A DNA stretch of 64,000 nt from positions 12,732 to 76,731 of the forward strand of contig CAZOFA010000001.1 of assembly GCA_964578975.1 (NCBI GenBank), read 5' to 3'. A model generated the notes under the pieces. That model worked only from the letters and a program-made list of their open reading frames with translations, had not been told where the DNA came from and searched no databases. This stretch comes from CAYRUP01 sp964578975. Lineage in GTDB: Bacteria; Pseudomonadota; Gammaproteobacteria; DSM-16500. Positions 1-6,974 of this stretch are shown here, one piece after another (positions within the stretch are counted from its first letter, which is position 1; each line of letters opens with the position of its first letter). Made by a program: the position numbers and the translations under genes.

Positions 1-186
1 AACACCTTTCCCTAATTCGACATAGGAATATTGTGATCCTGTCAGAAATGTTTCATCTAATAATGATTTATTTTGTCGCGCATATAAATCATGATAATAA
101 GTGATAAATCTTTTACGCGGCATGCGCGCTGTTCGCGTTTCATAATGAATTAAATAATGATTTGCAATATGTATTGAACTATTCAT
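1..186 (-). CDS. AMP-dependent ligase, N-terminal fragment (runs off the window)
   Basis: Only the first 62 codons are present; the gene continues beyond position 1. Residues near the edge, ending SQYSYVELGKGV, resemble the opening 'TY-x-EL' segment of adenylation enzymes (acyl or aminoacyl-AMP ligases), which activate a carboxylate with ATP and load it on CoA or a carrier protein. The ATG overlaps the stop of the upstream acyl carrier protein gene by four bases (ATGA), which supports this start and translational coupling. With the PLP decarboxylase further upstream it would form a load-then-decarboxylate cassette. The family call rests on about 20 residues, so it is tentative; that a gene is present is much more certain. 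Confidence 0.5.
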   Translation of the reverse strand, partial: MNSSIHIANHYLIHYETRTARMPRKRFITYYHDLYARQNKSLLDETFLTGSQYSYVELGKGV

Positions 187-446
187 GTGATTTTTTCTCT
201 GAGTTGACGATTGATATATTGCATAATAGTTTTTACGCTGGTTAAATCATCCATATTGAGTTCATCAGGATCGACGATAAAACCTTCGATGACTTCTTCG
301 AGTGCCATTAAAAAAGTGAGGGAAGTGATGGAGTCGAGACCGAGGTCGTCGCGGAGTTTTGTTTGTTCGGTGATGTGCTCTATGATTTTTCCGTTTAAGG
401 ATTTTGAGAGAGCGAGTTTGATTTGTTCGATGAGGTTGGGTTTCAT
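183..446 (-). CDS. Acyl carrier protein
   Basis: An 87-residue acidic protein of carrier-protein size. The phosphopantetheine attachment site is clear: DDLGLDSITSL around residues 33-43, with the Ser after Leu-Asp as the expected modification site. It is preceded by a helix-rich N-terminus and followed by a second helix starting MALEEVIEG. It is unlikely to be the housekeeping fatty-acid AcpP, because it sits in a minus-strand cluster between a PLP-dependent decarboxylase and a probable AMP-ligase rather than among fab genes. The likely role is to carry an amino acid or acyl group through that small pathway. SD GGAGC lies just upstream of the ATG. Confidence 0.88.
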   Translation of the reverse strand: MKPNLIEQIKLALSKSLNGKIIEHITEQTKLRDDLGLDSITSLTFLMALEEVIEGFIVDPDELNMDDLTSVKTIMQYINRQLREKIT

Positions 447-486
447 GGGGGCTCCTTAAAAAAATGAAAATTAATTTTTTGATACT

Positions 487-525
487 GGATTGCCACGCCC
501 ACAAAAAACGTGGGCTCGCAATGAC
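487..525. repeat. Family B-related palindromic repeat
   Basis: Between the ACP gene and the decarboxylase gene. It contains GCCCAC...GTGGGC arms around an A-rich loop, and the flanks TGGATTGC and CGCAATGACG are shared with the longer family B hairpins elsewhere in the window. It is a shortened or diverged copy. Confidence 0.6.
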
Positions 526-607
526 GACGGGGTGATGCTGGATGGTTAGTCAAAAAAGAAGGGCTGTAATGACGATGAGGATTGAATTGAAAATATTTTA
601 GACGTGC

Positions 608-1849
608 TTATGTGACTTGCTTTCGCAAAAAATCATCTGTGTTATCGCGTTCACGGATTAATTTCATCTTTTTTTTATTCATCAACACTTCAGCCGGATG
701 ACCATGACCTAAAAATCCTGTCGGTGATGCCGTCGCGCCATAAGCGCCTGAAGCAAAAATTGCGATGCAATCACCCGCATTTGCCAGTGGAAGCTCGACC
801 GCGCGTCCGATGACATCGGCCGGCGTGCATAACGGGCCCGTGATATGATAATGCTTACTTTGATTTGATTTATTTTTTGTTAACAATTGAATGGGAAAAT
901 TTCTTTTTAAAAAAGAACCATAACCCGCTGCAGTCAAATGACAATTCATGCCGCCATCCGTAATGAGAAACGAGACACCCCGTGATTCTTTAACATTATC
1001 GATTCGGCTAATGAATACACCTGCATCTGCCACTAAATAACGACCACTTTCTATAATAATTCGCATCTCAGGATATTTAGCTTGATAATTTTCAATCAAT
1101 GGATGCATCATTTTTTTTAATTCGGTCATATCAAATTTTTCTTCATGATTAAAATAAGGCACACCAATTCCACCGCCCAAATCAACCATCGAAAATTTAA
1201 ACTTCCACTCACACGATAATTCATCAGATAAACGCAATATTTCTTTACAATTTTCATAAAACGCATCTGCCCGCAATATTCGCGTCCCATTAAAAACATG
1301 AATTCCCTTAATATTGATATTATTTTTATCCAAAAAAAATTGTTTATGCTTCAATACATCAATTTTATCGATACCAAATTGCGATGGGACACCGCCCATT
1401 TTTAAGGAGGCGTCCCTGATTGAAAATTCCGGGTTAATCCGGATCGCAACGTTTGCTACCACTTCTCTCGTTTTGGCTAGTTGATCAATCAGCTCGAATT
1501 CTTGTTTTGATTCACACACAATCGCATAAATTTTATGTTCGAGTGCTGTGGCAATATCTTCAGGTTTTTTTAACGGTCCTACAAAAATAATTTGCTCAGC
1601 CGTGAAACCTGCTTTTAATGCACTTTTTAATTCTGTTTCAGAACACACCTCAGCCCCTGCGCCACATTTTTTTAATGTCGTCGCAATTGCAAGATTCGGA
1701 TTTGCTTTTAATGAATAAAATATATCTGTTGCACAACCGTCTTTTAATAAAAAATATTTTTCTTCAATCACGGCTTGATCGTATACATACAACGGCGTGC
1801 CAAATTCTTCTGCCGCGCGATAAAGTAATTGATGATATGCTTCGTGCAT
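608..1849 (-). CDS. PLP-dependent decarboxylase, fold type III (carrier-protein-linked type)
   Basis: A 413-residue alanine-racemase-fold/diaminopimelate-decarboxylase-like enzyme. YSLKANPN places the PLP lysine at about residue 48. Further landmarks are a glycine-rich phosphate-binding loop LGGGIGVPYF (about 224-233), ESGRYLVADAG, the GPLCTPADV cysteine motif and GAYGATASPTGFLGHGHPAEVL near the end. The C-terminal block resembles the decarboxylases found with acyl-carrier proteins and AMP-ligases in exosortase-type clusters, and the related BtrK, which decarboxylates glutamyl-ACP in butirosin synthesis. The downstream ACP and probable ligase fit that theme better than lysine synthesis. Substrate unknown. 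No exosortase gene is visible here, though the cluster continues off the edge. Confidence 0.85.
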   Translation of the reverse strand: MHEAYHQLLYRAAEEFGTPLYVYDQAVIEEKYFLLKDGCATDIFYSLKANPNLAIATTLKKCGAGAEVCSETELKSALKAGFTAEQIIFVGPLKKPEDIATALEHKIYAIVCESKQEFELIDQLAKTREVVANVAIRINPEFSIRDASLKMGGVPSQFGIDKIDVLKHKQFFLDKNNINIKGIHVFNGTRILRADAFYENCKEILRLSDELSCEWKFKFSMVDLGGGIGVPYFNHEEKFDMTELKKMMHPLIENYQAKYPEMRIIIESGRYLVADAGVFISRIDNVKESRGVSFLITDGGMNCHLTAAGYGSFLKRNFPIQLLTKNKSNQSKHYHITGPLCTPADVIGRAVELPLANAGDCIAIFASGAYGATASPTGFLGHGHPAEVLMNKKKMKLIRERDNTDDFLRKQVT

Positions 1850-1967
1850 AAATTCCTCGTGTTGGATTTTTTTTCGATGATGGATTTTAGATTAGCTGGG
1901 ATTGTCAAATAAAAAAATTGGAAAACAACTGAAAGGAACTCAAGGTTAATTATATTTTATTTTTATG

Positions 1968-3086
1968 TCAACCGATTTTTAACATGTTTCGCGTATGACG
2001 TGATTTGATAAGGCTCCAAAGATATAATTTTTCAAGTTCCTTTGTTTTTAAAATTGAAAGCGTTAAAAATGAAACATGATTATTATAAAAATTAGCAGAT
2101 TTTTTCGGTGCCTTCTGCACACCGCCTTCCCATGTATCTAAATAACAAGAAAAACCTAATGATAAAACATTTTTCTCTGTATTTAGCATCCCTAACTCAC
2201 GACGAACGTCAATGCGTCCTATCAAATGTTCATCCGCCTGTGAAAATCGCTTTACCCCTGCGAAACAAATTTGCAAATCGCATATTGATAACCGCATGAG
2301 TTGAGCAAATCCAACCAATTCGTCTGCTGCAAATTTATTTTTTGGACTATTCGAACCACCAAACTCATCAAAACTTCTGAAATAAAATTTAGTTGCTTCT
2401 TCAATAATGGTTTCGTTACCCGGCAATTTTATTTGATTATTCCATGCCACCATCGCCTCTTGTAGTTTTGTATTTTGTTTGAGAGTGTTTTCATTTGCAA
2501 GTCTAAGAATACCCCAAACATTTTTTAATGCATTTGAGTCAGCTTTCTGCATGAGGAGTTTTTTTGTTTTATCCATTTCGATGCAATGTTTTGCTCTTCT
2601 TATTTGCATCTTACATTCTTCTTCTCCACATCGCAGCCTCACATAACGCATCACCATGGTTGCCATGGTTTCATTCTTTTCGTCGGTAATATAGACATCT
2701 CCCAGGTATATCACCCGCTCAAGAATTGTCCCCGCAATGATATGGCCAGGTCCTCGTTGATCATCCCCGCTTACACGTGTCAACAATAAGGATGGGTCAA
2801 GATTGTTTTCTAAAATTGATTCAACCTCACTCTGCCTACCCCATATGGAGTGAAGATCTAATTCGTTTAGCAGAGATAAGTGGTGACTGAAAAAAGTATA
2901 GTTACCTTTTTTAATAAAAAATTGGCTAGGATGGGGTGATGTACTAAGCAAACAAGGAACACGATCAAACACATAACCCATAACAATGAATATACTGATA
3001 TCCTTCGGAATCATGTCTAGGATTGCGATGACCCGTTCCCACATGTCCGCCTCTGTTTCTTCTTTTATTGACCTTGTAATACTCAT
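1968..3086 (-). CDS. Hypothetical protein, effector-like, no recognised domain
   Basis: A 372-residue soluble-looking protein that I do not recognise. There is no signal peptide and no convincing membrane segment. It is helix-rich and mixed-charge, with a cysteine/arginine-rich stretch (RLRCGEEECKMQIRRAKHC) around residues 150-168. It stands alone on the minus strand, divergent from murI, with no operon partner. Its composition resembles the unknown proteins at 4891-6273 and 24650-27171, which have host-directed character, but here there is no CaaX box (it ends MLKIG) and nothing specific supports secretion. Confidence 0.6.
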   Translation of the reverse strand: MSITRSIKEETEADMWERVIAILDMIPKDISIFIVMGYVFDRVPCLLSTSPHPSQFFIKKGNYTFFSHHLSLLNELDLHSIWGRQSEVESILENNLDPSLLLTRVSGDDQRGPGHIIAGTILERVIYLGDVYITDEKNETMATMVMRYVRLRCGEEECKMQIRRAKHCIEMDKTKKLLMQKADSNALKNVWGILRLANENTLKQNTKLQEAMVAWNNQIKLPGNETIIEEATKFYFRSFDEFGGSNSPKNKFAADELVGFAQLMRLSICDLQICFAGVKRFSQADEHLIGRIDVRRELGMLNTEKNVLSLGFSCYLDTWEGGVQKAPKKSANFYNNHVSFLTLSILKTKELEKLYLWSLIKSRHTRNMLKIG

Positions 3087-3125
3087 AACCCATTTCTCAT
3101 TTATTCATTTTTTAGCTATCATACA

Positions 3126-3131
3126 TATAAT
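3126..3131 (+). promoter_or_regulatory. Candidate -10 box for murI
   Basis: Perfect TATAAT about 34 bases before the murI start codon, in the 78-bp divergent gap. No good -35 box was seen at the usual spacing. Confidence 0.4.
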
Positions 3132-3164
3132 AGGCTTATTTTTAACTGGTGATAAAGTGCATTT

Positions 3165-3977
3165 ATGACAAAACACTCGCCCACGCAACCCATTGGTATT
3201 TTTGATAGCGGCATTGGCGGCTTAACGGTTGCGCACGCCATCGTCAAACATATGCCGCATGAAAATATCATTTATTTTGGCGATACTGCACATTTACCTT
3301 ATGGTGATAAATCTTCCGCAACTATTCAAGCCTATTCTGTCAAAATTGCGCATATGCTCTTGCAACAACAATGCAAGTTGATTTTGATTGCCTGCAATTC
3401 AGCCTCCACCGCCGCATTTGAATTAATCAAAGAATATGTGGCGAGTAAAGCGATTGTCATGAATGTGGTTGACCCCACGATTCTTTTTTTGCGTGATCAC
3501 TACGCGCATAAAAGAATTGCGTTGATTGGCACGCGACAAACGGTTAACTCCAATGTCTATAAGAAAAAAATTGATAATTTAAATCGGGGGATTGAGTTGA
3601 TCTCGCATCCCACTAATCTGTTAGCCTCGGCGATTGAAGAATTTGGCAATAATGGTGTCACAGATAGCTTGGTCGAAGAATATTTATCGCATGCATCGCT
3701 TAAAAAAATTGATGCATTATTACTGGCCTGCACGCATTATCCCGTGGTAAAAAATAAAATTGCTGAATTTTTCCAGCATAAGATTGATATTATTGATCCC
3801 TCTGACACCGTCGCTCATGCCGTCAAAGAAAAATTAGCGGAAACAAATTTACTGAATTCAAAAGGTTCGAGTCAAAAGAAATTTTATATTTCTGATTACA
3901 CAGAATCGTTTGCGACTGGCACTAAAATATTTTTCCAAGAAGAAATCAAATTAGAGCATTATCCGCTTTGGGAATAA
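3165..3977 (+). CDS. murI: Glutamate racemase
   Basis: Converts L- to D-glutamate for peptidoglycan. The 270 residues match the family length. The N-terminal FDSGIGGLTV (13-22) carries the catalytic Asp/Ser. The two catalytic cysteines are seen in IACNSAST (Cys77) and LLACTHYPV (Cys189), and FGDTAHLPYG is also typical. A GGTGAT Shine-Dalgarno lies about 11 bases before the ATG. The stop is one base from the rlmJ start, so the two are probably cotranscribed from the TATAAT box upstream. Nothing unusual is seen. Confidence 0.96.
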   Translation: MTKHSPTQPIGIFDSGIGGLTVAHAIVKHMPHENIIYFGDTAHLPYGDKSSATIQAYSVKIAHMLLQQQCKLILIACNSASTAAFELIKEYVASKAIVMNVVDPTILFLRDHYAHKRIALIGTRQTVNSNVYKKKIDNLNRGIELISHPTNLLASAIEEFGNNGVTDSLVEEYLSHASLKKIDALLLACTHYPVVKNKIAEFFQHKIDIIDPSDTVAHAVKEKLAETNLLNSKGSSQKKFYISDYTESFATGTKIFFQEEIKLEHYPLWE

Positions 3978-3978
3978 C

Positions 3979-4878
3979 ATGAATTATCGTCATATTTATC
4001 ACGCCGGCAATTTTGCGGATGTTTTTAAGCATGTTATTTTAGTGATGTTGATGCAATCATTGCTGAAGAAAGAAAATCCTTTTTGTTATTTGGAAACGCA
4101 TGCGGGGATTGGGTGGTATGATTTGTCTGCGCGTGAAGCTTTGATTAATAAAGAATATGAATTAGGCATAAAAAAAATATTAGCGCGTAAAGATCCGCCG
4201 GGATTAATCAAGGATTATCTTGCGTGTATTGGACGTCTCTGTCATTCCCGCGAAGGCGGGAATGACAGGGATGGGAACACAAATGACAGTGATGACCTGA
4301 GGTATTACCCAGGCTCACCTTTTTTCGCTAAACAATTTTTACGTCCGCAAGATCAAATGATTTTATCTGAATTACACGATGACGATGTCAAATCCCTGAA
4401 ACAATTTTTTAAGCATGACAAACAAGTGCATATTCATCATCAAGATGGTTATCTGAGTTTGAAATCTTCATTACCACCGAAAGAAAAACGAGGCCTGGTG
4501 TTGATTGATCCGCCTTATGAAAAATCCGATGAATTAAATTCGCTGGCGTCTATTCTTGCTCAAGCGCTCAAACGCTGGGAAACAGGTATTTATGCGCTGT
4601 GGTATCCGATTAAAACCAAAACGCAATTAAATTTTTTCTTTCGGGAATTGAAAGAAAAAATTTCGCGTCCATTTTTAAGGGCTGAATTATGTGTTTATGC
4701 TGAGAATATCCCGACTGAATTAAATGGGTGCGGGATGGTAATCGTTAATCCGCCTTGGCAATTTGAAGAAAATCTTCAAGCGATATTGCCTTGGCTTTGG
4801 GAAACATTGAGCGTGAGTGGACAAGGTCGGTTTGAAATGGAAATCCATATGGATAGATTCCCGCCTTCGCGGGAATGA
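3979..4878 (+). CDS. rlmJ: 23S rRNA (adenine2030-N6)-methyltransferase RlmJ with in-frame repeat insertions
   Basis: SAM-dependent methyltransferase acting on 23S rRNA A2030. Recognised from the start MNYRHIYHAGNFADVFKH, ETHAG (39-43), LRYYPGSPFFAKQ (107-119), the catalytic LIDPPYE (175-181) and VIVNPPW (254-260). The family is normally about 280 residues; this one has 299. The excess is explained by repeats: residues about 88-105 (CHSREGGNDRDGNTNDSD) come from a family A palindrome inserted in frame immediately before the conserved YYPGSP block. The last eight residues (DRFPPSRE) and the TGA come from a second copy. The insertion falls between conserved blocks, so the enzyme may tolerate it. 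Confidence 0.93.
   Translation: MNYRHIYHAGNFADVFKHVILVMLMQSLLKKENPFCYLETHAGIGWYDLSAREALINKEYELGIKKILARKDPPGLIKDYLACIGRLCHSREGGNDRDGNTNDSDDLRYYPGSPFFAKQFLRPQDQMILSELHDDDVKSLKQFFKHDKQVHIHHQDGYLSLKSSLPPKEKRGLVLIDPPYEKSDELNSLASILAQALKRWETGIYALWYPIKTKTQLNFFFRELKEKISRPFLRAELCVYAENIPTELNGCGMVIVNPPWQFEENLQAILPWLWETLSVSGQGRFEMEIHMDRFPPSRE
4241..4266. repeat. Family A palindromic repeat inside rlmJ coding sequence
   Basis: Perfect 11-bp arms GTCATTCCCGC/GCGGGAATGAC around a GAAG loop. It is read in frame as CHSREGGND within RlmJ. A shorter ACAAATGACAGTGATGAC stretch just after it may be part of the same insertion. Confidence 0.92.
4857..4876. repeat. Family A palindromic repeat forming the rlmJ 3' end
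   Basis: ATTCCCGC-CTTC-GCGGGAAT, followed by GACA. The rlmJ stop TGA (4876-4878) lies in the repeat. It sits at the convergent junction with the minus-strand gene ending at 4891, where it could also form a terminator hairpin. Confidence 0.88.
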
Positions 4879-4890
4879 CACATATCCTGT

Positions 4891-6273
4891 TTAAAGCAAT
4901 GTACAGCAACTCGGTTTTTTTGTACTTTCCGGCGCAGCCTCTTTCTCTTTCGCTTTAGCAGGCTCATCCGTCTTTTGTTCAGAGAACATTCCGCTCGTCG
5001 CAGTACTAGATTTCTTATTTTTGACTGCTTGCTTCCAACGTTTAATTGCATTTTGCGCGATTTGTTCTTTAGTTTGTTTTTGTCGCAACCTTCCTTCCAA
5101 TCTTTCTTTTACATCTCTTAATGTTTGTAATTCCACAAGATGACGTGACTCATTTTCGTTTTGTTGCCAGATCAATGTGTCTTGATTTTTTTCTTCTTGA
5201 GTAATTCCAGGACCAGAAATTGATTTACGTCGATTGGCCACATACATATTTAAAGCTTTATTAAAATCCACTGGCGCGAGAAATTTACCTAAAATATGAC
5301 TGTAGCCAACAAAATTAATTTTCGCGACGACTCCTTGTCCAATGAGTCTTTGTATAATGGGAAGCTCTACTGACCAATGAAAATTATCTTTATTAATGAT
5401 TCTTGCAATCTTGTCCTCTGGTATTTCACCCGTTTGAATTTTTTTCTTGAGTTCTTCCAACTCTGCATTGGAAAAATTTTTCTTTTTCGGATTAAGATAT
5501 CTTGCAGTTGCCAACAATTCTTCTCTTACATTCGACATCGACGAATAAACAGTCACAACACCCGTGGTTTGCAAAGCAAATTCAGCCGAACTACTACTAA
5601 ATGTTTTATCTGATAATGTTCTAAATTCATCGGTTTGGGTTTTACTCTGTTCTTTTAACAAAACGCCTAACATACTCATCACTGACGTCGCCGGCACATT
5701 ACTATCGGATAATGAATTTTCGATTGAATTTGCTCTATCACGCACAAGATTCGTTGCGTCCCATATTTCTGGATCAGTGATGGCAGCAATTTCCTGTTCT
5801 TTGTTTTTGTAGGCATTCGCCGCTTCTTGCGCTTGTGGGCCAGACCAAAAATTTATGAGCTTACCACTGGCATTATAAAATCCTGCTTGATGCAATTTAT
5901 CTACGCATTGACGAAAAGCAGTAGCCGCAACTGTTTCTTTTTCAGTATGCAATGTTTCAATATCTTTAGCCGTGAGATTTTCTAATGAAGCAATTAATTC
6001 CTGAAAAAAAGCATGAAAAGTTGCTTCGTTTAAAAATAATTTTCGATGACGTGAACCTTGATCATAAAATTCAGGATCACGAGACACAGGTTCGACAGTA
6101 AAAAATTTTGCGACTAATTTTGCTTTGTCGTCCGCTGGTGTGATGGAAGATGATTTTTGTTCGCGATGCAGAATCTCATTCGCTGCATCATTTAAAACTG
6201 CATCGACATTTTTGCAATAGTCTAATAACTTGTGTTCAACAATCGCTAATAGATCTTTTCGTGTATCCGTCAT
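4891..6273 (-). CDS. Hypothetical protein with C-terminal CaaX box (CTLL), effector candidate
   Basis: A 460-residue, highly charged, helical protein with no recognised domain, signal peptide or membrane segment. Coiled-coil-like stretches are visible at about 255-285 (LEELKKKIQTGEIPEDKI) and 380-425 (long Lys/Arg/Gln/Glu helix). The tail is Glu/Lys-rich (residues about 432-455) and ends KPSCCTLL. The last four residues fit a CaaX prenylation box; the terminal Leu would favour geranylgeranylation, and the adjacent Cys could be palmitoylated. Such boxes act only in eukaryotic cytosol, and a Glu-rich tail is common in Dot/Icm substrates, so a translocated membrane-targeted effector is inferred. 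The gene is monocistronic. The function is unknown. Confidence 0.72.
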   Translation of the reverse strand: MTDTRKDLLAIVEHKLLDYCKNVDAVLNDAANEILHREQKSSSITPADDKAKLVAKFFTVEPVSRDPEFYDQGSRHRKLFLNEATFHAFFQELIASLENLTAKDIETLHTEKETVAATAFRQCVDKLHQAGFYNASGKLINFWSGPQAQEAANAYKNKEQEIAAITDPEIWDATNLVRDRANSIENSLSDSNVPATSVMSMLGVLLKEQSKTQTDEFRTLSDKTFSSSSAEFALQTTGVVTVYSSMSNVREELLATARYLNPKKKNFSNAELEELKKKIQTGEIPEDKIARIINKDNFHWSVELPIIQRLIGQGVVAKINFVGYSHILGKFLAPVDFNKALNMYVANRRKSISGPGITQEEKNQDTLIWQQNENESRHLVELQTLRDVKERLEGRLRQKQTKEQIAQNAIKRWKQAVKNKKSSTATSGMFSEQKTDEPAKAKEKEAAPESTKKPSCCTLL

Positions 6274-6394
6274 AAATCCTCTGGAACATTACGAGCGTAA
6301 AATACACATTATATTGTCTTTTGCTTAAAAAACTCTTAACCCCTCTGAGGCTGAATTTAAGAATTTCCCTATTAATCATATATATAGAAAAGAT

Positions 6395-6403
6395 TGCTAT
6401 AAT
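6395..6403 (+). promoter_or_regulatory. Candidate extended -10 promoter upstream of bcp-proS
   Basis: TGCTATAAT matches an extended -10 (TGnTATAAT), about 100 bases before the bcp start. There is no clear -35, which an extended -10 does not need. A short open stretch reading GYGGHPPRPAPP follows, but it lacks a start codon. Confidence 0.42.
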
Positions 6404-6504
6404 TAGGTTATGGCGGACATCCTCCTCGTCCAGCACCTCCTATTGCTAAAATCGAGAATAAAAAATAATATACTTCGAAACAAAATCATCATAAGGAATA
6501 GCTC

Positions 6505-6972
6505 ATGACGCTTGCAGTAGGCGATAAAGCGCCTGATTTTACATTGTCATCTGATCAAAATAAGAAAATCTCGCTAAAAGATTTGCGCGGCAAATCGGTT
6601 ATTCTTTATTTTTATCCTAAGGATGATACCCCTGGATGTACGCGTGAAGCGTGTGATTTTCGGGACATGATAAAACAATTCGATAAACAAAATACGGTGA
6701 TTTTGGGTGTTTCAAAAGACAATCCCGCGCGTCATCAGAAATTTAAAGAGAAATATACGTTGCCATTTACGTTGCTCGCCGATGAAAACGGTGATGTGTG
6801 TGCCGCCTATGGCGTAATCGATAAAAAAAGTTTATTTGGTAAAACATTTTTAGGCATCAAACGTTCGACTTTTTTAATTGATCCAGAAGGGACAATTCAA
6901 ACGATTTGGCGTAATGTCAAAGTAACCGGACACATTGAAAAAGTCCTTCAAGAACTCAGTGGAGATAAATAA
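6505..6972 (+). CDS. bcp: Thiol peroxidase Bcp (peroxiredoxin Q family)
   Basis: Reduces hydrogen peroxide and organic hydroperoxides using a cysteine thiol, in the cytoplasm. The 155-residue length is typical. The active site PKDDTPGCTREAC (38-50) has the peroxidatic Cys45 and the resolving Cys50 five residues on, the arrangement of the atypical two-Cys Bcp group. SD AAGGAAT lies upstream of the ATG. The next gene, proS, begins two bases after its stop, so the two share a transcript, perhaps from the TGCTATAAT box about 100 bases upstream. Confidence 0.96.
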   Translation: MTLAVGDKAPDFTLSSDQNKKISLKDLRGKSVILYFYPKDDTPGCTREACDFRDMIKQFDKQNTVILGVSKDNPARHQKFKEKYTLPFTLLADENGDVCAAYGVIDKKSLFGKTFLGIKRSTFLIDPEGTIQTIWRNVKVTGHIEKVLQELSGDK

Positions 6973-6974
6973 AA

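Noticed and set aside
4776..5051. Minus-strand frame also reading HSREGGN
   Set aside because: It is only the reverse reading of the palindrome at the rlmJ end plus antisense of the CaaX gene region.
6404..6475. Open stretch GYGGHPPRPAPP ahead of bcp
   Set aside because: No start codon in frame and only about 20 codons; likely leader sequence.
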